A stretch of DNA of 64,000 nt from Sulfobacillus thermosulfidooxidans. GTDB taxonomy: Bacteria > Bacillota > Sulfobacillia > Sulfobacillales > Sulfobacillaceae. Below, one piece after another: positions 7,563 through 16,091 of this stretch (position 1 is the stretch's first letter; each line of letters begins with the position of its first letter). The stretch spans positions 62,001 to 126,000 of the forward strand of contig NZ_LGRO01000002.1 of NCBI RefSeq assembly GCF_001280565.1. The letters are read 5' to 3'. The position numbers were made by a program, and so were the translations under genes. Under the pieces are notes generated by a model that saw nothing but the letters and a program-made list of their open reading frames with translations, had not been told where the DNA came from and did not search any database.

Positions 7563-9173
7563 TTACAGGGCTCCGGCTTCGCGGGTTTCATCCAAAGCTT
7601 CAAGAACTTCTTCAACATCTTTGGTCTTGTAGCCGCTCGCCACACCCCAGTAGTAGAACAAGAGCGAAGCCACTGCAATAACGACAAGATCCAAGGGATA
7701 GTGAATCGCACCCTTGCCGTGATTGGCTGGAGCTCCGAAGACCGATGACCCGTAATAGGACATCGCGAGCATGAAGAGCAAGTAAACGATTAGCCAAATC
7801 CCTGCCTTCAGTGATTGGGCTGTCGGCCTTTGAATCTGATTGGGCGCCACAAGGGTCGCAATCGCATAAAGAATCAAGCCAACCAACATGGCGATCAAGA
7901 GTGGAAGGTTCACCGCCCATCCTGTCCAGTAAATAATGAGAGACCCTCCGATGAAGGCTAGAGGAGCAATAATGTTCATGCCCCCTAATTTAACGGGGCG
8001 CTTTGCATTGGGGGCTACCCGGCGGAAAACAGCCGCTGAGATAGGTCCAATGATGTAGGTCAAAACGGTTGCAGACGACACAAATCCGACCAGTTTCTGC
8101 CAAGCCGGAAATGGCGCTAAGAAAATCAATCCCATGATAAATGCTGTGATTAAGGCTACTGACGGAACCCCGGTTTTAGGGTCAACTTTGGACAAGGCTT
8201 TCGGGAAATACCGGTTATTCGCCAAGGCGTAAAGAACACGCGAGGTCGATGCTAGATAAATGTTTCCCGTTCCGGCGGGGGACAAAATCGCATCCGCATA
8301 AAGCAAGGTAGCAAACCATCCCATGCCAAGCGTGACAGCCAATTGGGCAAATGGTGCGGAGTAATTGAGCGCCGACCATCCTTTGGCAATTTGAGAGGTA
8401 GGTACGCCACCGATGAAGACGAGCTGGAGAAGGACATACAAAAGTATACCAATAATCAAAGAATACACCACCGCACGGGGGACATCCCGCTGAGGGTGCT
8501 TCGCTTCACCTGCTAAATCTACCGCTTGCCGAAATCCTAGGAACGAAAACACAATACCTGCTGTCGAAACCATTTTCATCATACCGGACGAGTGATAAGG
8601 CGCAAATCCATGGACGGTTAAGTTGCTCCAGTGCATCCCAATGAATAAGAAGATTAAAACCGTCGCTGTTGGCATGATGAACTTAATTAACGTTACGGGC
8701 GTGTTCACTTTAGCAAAGCTTTTGACTCCATAATAGTTGATGATAAAGAACAGAGCCATTAGCGCTGCGGCAACGAGCAAACCCAGCGCCGAGATATTGC
8801 CATTGGCCGCCTTGAAAGCCGGAATATAGCTTTGCGCATAGGTTACGACACCTTCCGCTTCCACAGCCGGCACGGAGGCGTACGCTAAAAATGCTGCCCA
8901 TCCCATGATGAAACTGGTTAAGTGTCCATGGGAGTAATGGGGATAACGCGCAATACCGCCTGATTCGGGAATGAGTCCCCCTAATTCGGCATAAACCAGA
9001 CCGATAAGCATGACAACCACTCCGCCGATAACCCAGCTAAAAATAGCCGAAGGACCGGCACCCTGAGCAGCTGCTTGGCTGGCCAATAACCAACCGGATC
9101 CGATAATGGCTCCAAGCGAGGCCATTGTTAAGTCTAGAAGTGATAATTCCTTTTTGAGCCCCTTGTTAATCAA
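7563..9173 (-). CDS. APC-superfamily amino acid permease (YveA/aspartate-transporter-like)
   Basis: A 536-residue polytopic membrane protein with about 12 hydrophobic segments. It has the APC first-helix signature LTMASLGAIIGSGWLLAS (unwound GxIIGSG substrate site) and the ESGGIARYPHYSHG segment. TTG 9173 is chosen as start because AGGAGGAAG lies four bases upstream; the longer ATG form at 9218 would translate through that site. Family members are proton-coupled amino acid importers, with YveA (aspartate) the closest described type by pattern. It stands alone behind a long AT-rich leader. Confidence 0.85.
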   Translation of the reverse strand: MINKGLKKELSLLDLTMASLGAIIGSGWLLASQAAAQGAGPSAIFSWVIGGVVVMLIGLVYAELGGLIPESGGIARYPHYSHGHLTSFIMGWAAFLAYASVPAVEAEGVVTYAQSYIPAFKAANGNISALGLLVAAALMALFFIINYYGVKSFAKVNTPVTLIKFIMPTATVLIFLFIGMHWSNLTVHGFAPYHSSGMMKMVSTAGIVFSFLGFRQAVDLAGEAKHPQRDVPRAVVYSLIIGILLYVLLQLVFIGGVPTSQIAKGWSALNYSAPFAQLAVTLGMGWFATLLYADAILSPAGTGNIYLASTSRVLYALANNRYFPKALSKVDPKTGVPSVALITAFIMGLIFLAPFPAWQKLVGFVSSATVLTYIIGPISAAVFRRVAPNAKRPVKLGGMNIIAPLAFIGGSLIIYWTGWAVNLPLLIAMLVGLILYAIATLVAPNQIQRPTAQSLKAGIWLIVYLLFMLAMSYYGSSVFGAPANHGKGAIHYPLDLVVIAVASLLFYYWGVASGYKTKDVEEVLEALDETREAGAL

Positions 9174-9517
9174 TGGTCTTCCTCCTAACAGTAGTGTCAG
9201 AACAATTATGATTGGCAATTTGAGGTGGAGCCAATTGGCAATGGACAGAATACCAACTGTGAATAATTTATTTCGACAAAACTCTCAGATTTCCTGCTTA
9301 ATCTGAAATTTTATTTTCATGCTATTTACCGTATTTTTTTCCTGATTTTCATGGTATATGTATTTGTTAATGCTTTTTTCCAAAATCATCGTGCACAAAA
9401 TCGAGAGTTCAACAAACAAAACAAGTGCTTGAACCACGACGTAGAACATCATAATGGAACATCTTTGCCCGTTTGATTGATTTAAACACGATCCACAACA
9501 GAGAAGGAGATATAACG
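9174..9517. promoter_or_regulatory. Divergent control region between APC permease and LigB-like gene
   Basis: 344 bases, AT-rich. It contains a perfect inverted repeat TCAGATT-N8-AATCTGA at 9285-9306, placed upstream of the permease, that could bind a dimeric regulator. No T-box or riboswitch fold is evident by eye, and no coding frame is supported. Confidence 0.45.
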
Positions 9518-10357
9518 ATGTCGTTAACTGGAGTGGCCATGATGTCGCACGGAACGGAGGCACTGATACATTTTATCGATGCCGACGTCTCCCTTGCCTT
9601 TCACGACACCTCTTGCCATCAGATGGAAGTGGCTAGAAAAGTGGCCGAAAAAAAACCAGAGACTCTCGTTATCATCACGCCACATGGTCTCCGTGCGGAA
9701 AAAATGGTCACGATTTCGTGTGCAGAATGGATAGAAGGACATCTAGATATCAACACTTCACAACCTTTGCATGATGTTTATGCTATTAACCGTTCTTTGG
9801 CGGAACATCTCATCCAGTGTGGTTCGCCTGTTGCCACCGCCGCCATTAGTTTTGGCGCCTCATCCGGGGAGCTTAACCGACTTCCACTGGACTGGGGCGC
9901 CCACGTGCCCTTACGTTTTATCCAAGCTTTCTCAATATCTCGTCCCTCCGTTGTCATTTTGACTCCATCTAGGCACCTATCCCTGGCGGATTTGTTTTCC
10001 TATGGTCAGCATCTGGGCTCCTTGCTCACCCATTGGCCTTCACCTCTTGCGCTTATTGCATCGGGCGATCTCGCCCATACCCATGATCCTTCGGGGCCTT
10101 ATGGCTTCGATCCCGAAGCGACTTCCTTTGATCGCGACTTTGTGAAAATGCTTAAAACCGGTCAAACCAGTGGGTTGTTGTCCTTGTCCATTGATCGTAT
10201 TAACCGCGTGAAAGTCGACGCTCTATGGCAAGTTGCCATAATGCTCGGCGTGTTGTCCGAGCTAAACCATGGGCCTTGGCAAATTAGCGGATATTCCTGT
10301 CCGACATATTTTGGAATGGTTAGCGGCTTTGTCGATGTGTATGATACGCAAACATGA
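9518..10357 (+). CDS. LigB/MEMO-family (class III extradiol dioxygenase fold) protein
   Basis: A protein of about 279 residues starting at ATG 9518 after GAAGGAGA. It has the LigB-like arrangement: an early MMSHG motif that would supply one metal-binding His, ITPHG in a second strand, DWGAHVPLRFI (conserved His), and SGDLAHTHDPSGPYGFDPEATSFD near the C-terminus. Some members open catechol rings with Fe(II); others (MEMO, AmmeMemoRadiSam) have no known reaction. No aromatic-degradation genes are nearby, so the MEMO-like role is equally likely. Confidence 0.75.
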   Translation: MSLTGVAMMSHGTEALIHFIDADVSLAFHDTSCHQMEVARKVAEKKPETLVIITPHGLRAEKMVTISCAEWIEGHLDINTSQPLHDVYAINRSLAEHLIQCGSPVATAAISFGASSGELNRLPLDWGAHVPLRFIQAFSISRPSVVILTPSRHLSLADLFSYGQHLGSLLTHWPSPLALIASGDLAHTHDPSGPYGFDPEATSFDRDFVKMLKTGQTSGLLSLSIDRINRVKVDALWQVAIMLGVLSELNHGPWQISGYSCPTYFGMVSGFVDVYDTQT

Positions 10358-10444
10358 TAAAGTGAGGGCGAGAATTTTTAAGAGGTGTTTTACCATTCAA
10401 AAGATTGCTCAGAAAGACGTGTGGCACGAGGAGGTTAAAAAGAC

Positions 10445-11053
10445 ATGCAGGATTTGTCTCAATCTGCTCTGATCGTCGTAGATTTTCAAAATGACTTTTG
10501 CCCAGGCGGTGCATTAGCGGTACCAGAGGGAGATCGTATTTACCCAGTGGTCCAAGCCCTCATTGACCGTTTTCAAGAGGCCGGCCGCCCCATCATATTC
10601 ACGCGGGATTTTCATCCTCAAAACCATATTTCTTTTGTTTCTCAAGGAGGGCCGTGGCCGTCTCACTGTGTTCAAAATAGTCCAGGATTTGACTTCTATC
10701 CTCGCCTGCGCATTCCTCAAAACGCTGCCCATTTTTACAAGGGATATTTAGAAAATGTGGATGCCTACAGCGGATTTGAGGGACGGCTGGTTCATGAGGG
10801 ACGCATTACAGAGACAACCTTGGAATCGTGGCTCAAAGCGCACGATGTAAAAACCGTGTTTATCGTCGGACTAGCGACCGATTATTGTGTTCGGGCCACG
10901 GCGCTTGATGCATTGCACGCACAATTTGAAACCATCGTCGTGACCAATGGCATCAAAGGGGTCGACGTCAACCCGGGCGACAGTGACCAGGCGATAGCGG
11001 ACATGCAGAAAGAAGGCGCTTTATTACTGGAATGGCCGGTTAAAAATGGCTGA
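10445..11053 (+). CDS. pncA: Nicotinamidase
   Basis: A 202-residue isochorismatase-fold hydrolase with the full nicotinamidase triad: Asp13 in VVDFQNDFCPGG, Lys99 in FYKGYLENVDAYSGFEG and Cys148 in GLATDYCVRATALDA. The metal-site region DFHPQNHISF is also present. It converts nicotinamide to nicotinate for NAD salvage. AGGAGG precedes the ATG. Its stop overlaps the ATG of the following paralogue by 8 bases, so the two are translationally coupled. Confidence 0.93.
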   Translation: MQDLSQSALIVVDFQNDFCPGGALAVPEGDRIYPVVQALIDRFQEAGRPIIFTRDFHPQNHISFVSQGGPWPSHCVQNSPGFDFYPRLRIPQNAAHFYKGYLENVDAYSGFEGRLVHEGRITETTLESWLKAHDVKTVFIVGLATDYCVRATALDALHAQFETIVVTNGIKGVDVNPGDSDQAIADMQKEGALLLEWPVKNG

Positions 11054-11618
11054 AAGACCGGCTATTTTGGCCATAGACTTTCAAGAAGCTATAGCTAGGC
11101 CGTCGTCGCCGAAAGATCCTCGCCACCGGGTATTGGCCGCTAGTCAGGCGGTGATTCGGCAAGCGCGCCTGGCTTCCGTTCCCGTTATTTTTACCAAAAC
11201 CCTCAGACGGTCCGATCACAAAGGGGCCATTACAGCCAAAACCGACCGGGACAAGCGCCAGTCTTTATCAGCTACGCCCAAAGAATTGGGAGAGATTCTC
11301 CCCGAATTGGGCCCATTGCCGCAAGATATTGTCATCCCGAAATATCAGTGGAGTCCGTTTTATGCAACACCTTTGGAAATGTTTTTAAGCCGCTTGCAAA
11401 TTACCACCCTTTTATTAATGGGGATTGCCACCAACCTGGCAGTAGAAAGTACGGCCCGCGATGCTTATGATAGAAATTATCATTGTATTGCTATCGCTGA
11501 TGCCATGATGGGAACGACGCCAGAAGAACATCGGTTTAGTCTAACCTATGTTTTTCCTCGTATTAGCCAGGTCATGACATCAACCGCGGCTATTGCCTGG
11601 CTGGTCGGAAAGCATTAA
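11046..11618 (+). CDS. Isochorismatase-fold protein lacking the catalytic cysteine
   Basis: A 190-residue protein of the cysteine-hydrolase (isochorismatase-like) superfamily. Asp11 (AIDFQEA) and Lys99 (IPKYQWSPFYATPLEMFL) of the usual triad are kept. The nucleophile position in GIATNLAVESTARDA is Ala132 (codon GCA) instead of Cys. It is therefore probably not a classical amidase; it may follow the cysteine-independent isochorismatase route or act as a binding or regulatory partner of PncA. Its coupling to pncA (ATGGCTGA overlap) supports a shared job. No sign of frameshift. Confidence 0.75.
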   Translation: MAERPAILAIDFQEAIARPSSPKDPRHRVLAASQAVIRQARLASVPVIFTKTLRRSDHKGAITAKTDRDKRQSLSATPKELGEILPELGPLPQDIVIPKYQWSPFYATPLEMFLSRLQITTLLLMGIATNLAVESTARDAYDRNYHCIAIADAMMGTTPEEHRFSLTYVFPRISQVMTSTAAIAWLVGKH

Positions 11619-11622
11619 GGGG

Positions 11623-12948
11623 GTGAACACCATTAAATCGCGTTGTTTGGCCATTTTATCTGTACCCTCTGTGGCCATTGTCCTATTGGCACTCACAAGC
11701 CCATGGGCGTGGTGGCAATGGCTTGTGGCACTAGTTGGCATCGTCGTACCGTGGACCTTATTTTTTATGAAATCACGAGTCAAACCCTCTGCTCTCTTAC
11801 AAGATGCCTCGGCTGCAACTCTTGATGCGGCGGAAACCACATTTCAAATCGGCCATGCAGCTCTGCCTCATTTGCGGCAAGGTTTAAATCGGGAAACGGC
11901 CCAGCACATTGCAAATATTATTCAACGCACTGTGGGTGTGGAAGCTGTGGCTATTACCGACACCCATATTGTACTGGGATGGGCCGGAAAGAAATGTCCG
12001 CAGCATGATCCCGGTACCGCGTTATCCACGACCACGAAAGAGGTTATGCGGGATAAAGTACAACGCATTCTGAAAACTGAGGAACTACAAGGAGCCTATG
12101 ATGAATGTCAACTCGGAGTGGTCGTCATCACTCCATTAATATCCCATAATCAGGCCGTCGGATCCGTGAAATTGTATGTTGCAGAACAAAGTATGCTGCC
12201 CAAACGCGTCGGACGTCTCGCCGAGGGAATTGCGCAATTACTCTCCATTTTGCTGGAAGTCGCGGAAGTGGACCGACAGCGCTCTTTAGCTGCCGCCGCG
12301 AGATTAGAAGCACTGCAGGCGCAAATTCGTCCTCATTTTTTGTTTAACGTCCTTAACACGATTATTTCCTTTTCGCGGACGGATCCCGATAAAGCCCGTG
12401 ACCTCCTCATTCAACTGGCCTCGTTCTTTCGGCGCTCCCTATCGCACAAAGGCTCCACCGTCTTATTGAAAGATGAAATTGATTATGTTCAAACCTATCT
12501 CAACTTGGAAAAAGCGCGTTATGGAGACAAACTGCGATACCGTTTACGCATACAACCGGAGTCCTTGCAACGTTCCGTTCCTGTGCTCATCATTCAACCC
12601 TTGGTGGAAAATGCTGTTATCCACGGTATTGCCGAGAAAGAAGGATCAGGCATGGTGAGTGTCAGTATTCGCAATCATGGCAGCGACACGATTATTTATA
12701 TCTCGGACAATGGCCGGGGCATCGCCAAATCCAAACAACGTGAAATTTTCCAGATGGGACAAGGGCAAGGCATGGGACTTGGCTTATCCAATGTATCAGA
12801 AAGATTGGTGGGGCTCTATGGCAACAAGTATCGTTTACGATTACGATCGTCTGAAAACAAAGGAACGACAGTCCGTCTCGTGATTCCTGCCACGGGTCCC
12901 AGACAAGAAGCGGCACAATCCCAAACGGTCTATACAGCCTTTAGTTAA
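11623..12948 (+). CDS. LytS-type sensor histidine kinase
   Basis: About 441 residues: two short N-terminal membrane segments, a GAF-like sensor region (residues about 90-210, with VEAVAITDTHIVLGWAGKKCPQHDPG), then a His_kinase domain with the phospho-acceptor QAQIRPHFLFNVLNTI. The HATPase_c domain follows (PLVENAVIHGI, DNGRGI, GLGLSNVSERL). This is the LytS/YehU layout. The start is uncertain: GTG 11623 follows AAGGG closely, and TTG 11593 is possible. The cognate LytTR regulator follows 33 bases later. The cysteine pair in the GAF region might sense redox state or ligands; this is speculative. Confidence 0.85.
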   Translation: MNTIKSRCLAILSVPSVAIVLLALTSPWAWWQWLVALVGIVVPWTLFFMKSRVKPSALLQDASAATLDAAETTFQIGHAALPHLRQGLNRETAQHIANIIQRTVGVEAVAITDTHIVLGWAGKKCPQHDPGTALSTTTKEVMRDKVQRILKTEELQGAYDECQLGVVVITPLISHNQAVGSVKLYVAEQSMLPKRVGRLAEGIAQLLSILLEVAEVDRQRSLAAAARLEALQAQIRPHFLFNVLNTIISFSRTDPDKARDLLIQLASFFRRSLSHKGSTVLLKDEIDYVQTYLNLEKARYGDKLRYRLRIQPESLQRSVPVLIIQPLVENAVIHGIAEKEGSGMVSVSIRNHGSDTIIYISDNGRGIAKSKQREIFQMGQGQGMGLGLSNVSERLVGLYGNKYRLRLRSSENKGTTVRLVIPATGPRQEAAQSQTVYTAFS

Positions 12949-12981
12949 TTTTAATATCTCCAAACGAGGTGGAGGCCCATC

Positions 12982-13713
12982 ATGCTCAAAGCACTCATTG
13001 TTGAAGACGAATATCCTGCCCGCCAAGAACTTCGTTATTTGCTGGAACCCTATCATGAAGTCATCGAAGTCATTGGGGAAGCCCAAACTGCTCGGGAAGC
13101 ATTATCCCTCATTAATGCGTTGGATTATGATGTGGTGTTTTTAGATATTCAGATGCCGGGAATGTCGGGCATGGAAATTGCCCGTTTGCTTAAAGACCAG
13201 CATCCTCATCTGAAAATTGTGTTTGTATCTGCCCATGAACACTATGCGGTCGACGCCTTTGCCATTCAAGTCGTGGATTATTTACTGAAACCGGTTTCCA
13301 ATGAACGCATTGCTGAAACCATCAGACGTCTGACCCAAAGTGATGCACCCGAGCCTGCCAAACCCGCCGTCGAGCCCTTGACGTGGGTCCCATGTGAATC
13401 CGGCGGGCACACGATTCCTGTCAATGTCCATGATATTATCTTTATCATGGCAGAGCATGAGATTATCTATATTTATACGTATCATGAAAGGTATCCCACC
13501 CGCTTTACCCTGCAAGAACTGCAAGAGCGTTTACCTCAGGAAACCTTTTTACGAACTCACCGCAGCTTTATCGCCAATATGCATCAAGTCAAAGAAATCA
13601 TGCCCTATTTTAACGGCACCTATCTTTTGAAAATGAAAGATAAACAGGGCAGTGAAGTTGTGGTTAGTCGATCCAATGTCAAAAAGGTTAAAGAATTATT
13701 TAACATTACTTAG
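12982..13713 (+). CDS. LytTR-family response regulator
   Basis: A 243-residue regulator. The receiver domain (residues 1-120) has acidic pocket VEDE, phospho-acceptor Asp in VVFLDIQMPGMSG and lysine in YLLKPV. A LytTR DNA-binding domain follows from about residue 145 (GGHTIPVNVHDIIFIMAEHE...FLRTHRSFIANM). It is paired with the upstream LytS-type kinase. ATG follows GAGGTGGAGG. LytTR proteins bind direct repeats upstream of membrane or wall genes; targets cannot be named here. The stop overlaps the convergent moaE by 8 bases. Confidence 0.9.
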   Translation: MLKALIVEDEYPARQELRYLLEPYHEVIEVIGEAQTAREALSLINALDYDVVFLDIQMPGMSGMEIARLLKDQHPHLKIVFVSAHEHYAVDAFAIQVVDYLLKPVSNERIAETIRRLTQSDAPEPAKPAVEPLTWVPCESGGHTIPVNVHDIIFIMAEHEIIYIYTYHERYPTRFTLQELQERLPQETFLRTHRSFIANMHQVKEIMPYFNGTYLLKMKDKQGSEVVVSRSNVKKVKELFNIT

Positions 13714-14143
13714 ATTCTTTGGTTCCTTCGGGCTCGTCATGCCATTGGCTGGACCCGTCTGCCCAGTGTTCCTTTTTCCAAATTGGTACCTGCTGTTTCA
13801 CGCGATCAATTCCCGCCTTGGCCGCGGCAAAGGCTTGTTCGCGGTGAGGTGCAGAGACAGCCACTAAAACACTTGCTGCTCCCACCGGTAATTCCCCGAT
13901 GCGGTGGATAATGACCACGTGGCGAATGTCAAATTCCTCTTTGAGGGCTTCCCCAATCTTTCGAATCTGGGACTGTGCCATCGGCGGATAAACATCATAA
14001 TACAGGCCAAGCGAGGCCCGACCTTCAAACTCATTGCGTACCGTGCCGAGAAAGATCGCTTGTGCCCCCGTGGATGGGTCATCAATCATGGATAATGCTT
14101 CAGCCAAATTGATGGGATCTTCTGTAATGAGATAGTAGTCCAC
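13706..14143 (-). CDS. moaE: Molybdopterin synthase catalytic subunit MoaE
   Basis: A 145-residue protein with MoaE hallmarks: AIFLGTVRNEFEG, the HRIGELPVGAASVLVAVSAPHREQAF core and the catalytic lysine segment VKQQVPIWKKEHWADGSSQW. It transfers sulfur from MoaD thiocarboxylate to precursor Z to make molybdopterin. It lies just after moaD on the same strand. The product could serve the formate dehydrogenase at 39-42 kb. Confidence 0.93.
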   Translation of the reverse strand: MDYYLITEDPINLAEALSMIDDPSTGAQAIFLGTVRNEFEGRASLGLYYDVYPPMAQSQIRKIGEALKEEFDIRHVVIIHRIGELPVGAASVLVAVSAPHREQAFAAAKAGIDRVKQQVPIWKKEHWADGSSQWHDEPEGTKESK

Positions 14144-14180
14144 CCCAATGCCTCCTCCTGGTCATCGTCATCTATGCTAG

Positions 14181-14426
14181 TCAACCGCCAGACACCGGCG
14201 GCACAACAGCTAATTCATCTCCCGGCTGCAGTGCGTAATGCGGATCAACCCACTCTTCATTCACACTGAACAACCATGACTCTAACGGTTCTTTTAACGA
14301 TGGATATAAATATTGCTGAAAGAATTCTTTAACTGAGAGAGGTTGGGGCAATTCATAGGTTTTCTCCCGGGTATTCATACGATCGGCAGCAAATGAAAAG
14401 AATAACACGGTAATCTCGGAGGGCAT
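14181..14426 (-). CDS. moaD: Molybdopterin synthase sulfur-carrier subunit MoaD
   Basis: An 81-residue ubiquitin-fold protein ending in the essential Gly-Gly (VVPPVSGG), which is adenylated and thiocarboxylated. The N-terminal ITVLFFSFAADRMN strand and the NEEWVDPHYALQPGDELAVVPP segment are typical. ATG 14426 is preceded by AAAGGAGTG. It forms a two-gene unit with moaE, 37 bases downstream. Confidence 0.9.
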   Translation of the reverse strand: MPSEITVLFFSFAADRMNTREKTYELPQPLSVKEFFQQYLYPSLKEPLESWLFSVNEEWVDPHYALQPGDELAVVPPVSGG

Positions 14427-14477
14427 CTATCTTCACTCCTTTCTTGGCCCCCCTAATCAAGGAGGCGACGTGGCCAA

Positions 14478-15302
14478 GTGCTATGGCACAATTATTTCAA
14501 ACCGGTCCTTTTTGTTGCCGTGATAGTTGTGTGGGCTTTGACCTGGGGCTTCATGGACTACGGCTTCGGCATTCCTGTCCAAGCTTTAACCGGTCAACCC
14601 ATCACATTTTTGCCTCACCCAACACGCGTCGGCATTCTCTATCCCTTAATGATCAAAACCCACGGCTCCATAAACGTATCGTCCCTGTATCATGATATCA
14701 CGCTTGAGCCCCGGGAAAACTTTGTGATTACACCACAAGGCCCCCATGAATTTGCCTTGCATCCCGCACGCTTTTGGCCGGATTCGACCACAATTGCTTG
14801 TGTAATCCATGATCAGGACGGCACCGAGCAAACAGTGCTGCATACCGATGATGGAAAGGTCCTGCGGGTGGATTTGACAACGCAAACCATGGAAGCATAT
14901 GAAGACGAAACCTTAGTGCGTGTTATGCCCGTATCCACTGGGGCGAGCCCTCACTGGACAACACCCACCGGGACATTCTACATTTTCCGCCGGGTCCTTG
15001 ATGATCATATGCAGGGGGGAACACCGGGAACCGAGGATTACTGGGACGTCCATCATGTTCCTTATGCCCAGTATATTTACCGGGGCATAGCGATTCACGG
15101 CGCTTGGTGGAATCATCACTTTGGTATTCCCCGTAGTCATGGTTGCATCCAGCTCTCCACCCGCACACATAATCCTCATCCTCAACACATCATTGACAAT
15201 GCCAAATGGGTCTGGGATTTCGCTGACTTAGGCACCCCAGTTATTATTTTTGGCCAGACGCCTCCGAGCTCATCGACACCACTGTCTTACCCGGAGGAAT
15301 GA
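14478..15302 (+). CDS. L,D-transpeptidase (YkuD domain), membrane-anchored
   Basis: A 274-residue protein with one N-terminal membrane helix (FVAVIVVWALTWGF) and an extracytoplasmic YkuD domain. It has the active-site pattern HGAWWN...GIPRSHGCIQLS, where Cys is the nucleophile. It should make or remodel 3-3 peptidoglycan cross-links or attach wall proteins. GTG 14478 follows GGAGG by 12 bases. Its last 59 bases overlap the convergent lgt gene, an unusually long overlap. Confidence 0.87.
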   Translation: MLWHNYFKPVLFVAVIVVWALTWGFMDYGFGIPVQALTGQPITFLPHPTRVGILYPLMIKTHGSINVSSLYHDITLEPRENFVITPQGPHEFALHPARFWPDSTTIACVIHDQDGTEQTVLHTDDGKVLRVDLTTQTMEAYEDETLVRVMPVSTGASPHWTTPTGTFYIFRRVLDDHMQGGTPGTEDYWDVHHVPYAQYIYRGIAIHGAWWNHHFGIPRSHGCIQLSTRTHNPHPQHIIDNAKWVWDFADLGTPVIIFGQTPPSSSTPLSYPEE

Positions 15303-16068
15303 GCCGTGTTGCTGATTTACGCCATGTTCGCCGCATCATGAGACCTGTAAAGATCAAAATCGGCGGCGTAAAGAGCTGCATTAACGTGGTAAATCCAATT
15401 CCCCAATAAGGGTTAATGTAATGGATGAGATACAAAGGATTGTCCCGCGTCGTTTCGCCGATGAATCCGCGCAAGATCGCGTAATAGAACATGGCCGACC
15501 AGAACTGATATCCTGGTGGCGGAGTCCGGTGGCGCTCCAGCCAAAAATAGCGGAGAATTAAAAATACCCCGATAAAAGAACCCCAGAGTTGTTCAGGCCA
15601 ACGTCCAAACCCTAACTCGGTCATCCGTCCCAGCACTTCATGGTTAAAAATATTGCCGATACGGACCATAAAGATACCAAGACCAATGCCCGGAACCGTC
15701 CAGTCTACGAGATAATTAAAAACTAGAGGTTTTTTACGCAACTGGTACCATAACGCAAAAACCCCTAGACCCACCGCTCCGTCATATGCTAGCCCACCAT
15801 CCCAAATCCGCAAGATCTGCACCGGATCCGTCCAAATCCACTGCGGTTCGTTGGCCAAGACAAATACGAGCCTTGCCCCAATAACTCCCCATAGAACCGT
15901 CCATAACGTGACATTGGAGAGATAATCAGGGTCTTCTCCCAATTGTTTTCCCCGTTCGATCAGATAATAAGATCCTCCCAATATCGCGAGCACCATGAAG
16001 ATTCCATACCAGTGCACGCCAATGGGGCCGATTTTAAAGGCAAACGGATGCAGTTTTGCAATATACAT
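15244..16068 (-). CDS. lgt: Prolipoprotein diacylglyceryl transferase
   Basis: A 274-residue seven-helix membrane enzyme with Lgt signatures: HWYGIFMVLAILGG, GVIGARLVFVL, the GGLAYDGAVG loop and the catalytic-region segment RIGNIFNHEVLGRMTELGFGRWPEQLWGS. It transfers diacylglycerol to the lipobox cysteine of prelipoproteins. Likely clients in this window are the germination protein at 52.8 kb and the FixH-like lipoprotein at 22.7 kb. Confidence 0.94.
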   Translation of the reverse strand: MYIAKLHPFAFKIGPIGVHWYGIFMVLAILGGSYYLIERGKQLGEDPDYLSNVTLWTVLWGVIGARLVFVLANEPQWIWTDPVQILRIWDGGLAYDGAVGLGVFALWYQLRKKPLVFNYLVDWTVPGIGLGIFMVRIGNIFNHEVLGRMTELGFGRWPEQLWGSFIGVFLILRYFWLERHRTPPPGYQFWSAMFYYAILRGFIGETTRDNPLYLIHYINPYWGIGFTTLMQLFTPPILIFTGLMMRRTWRKSATRLIPPGKTVVSMSSEASGQK

Positions 16069-16091
16069 AAATTCCCTCTCTTTATATCATC

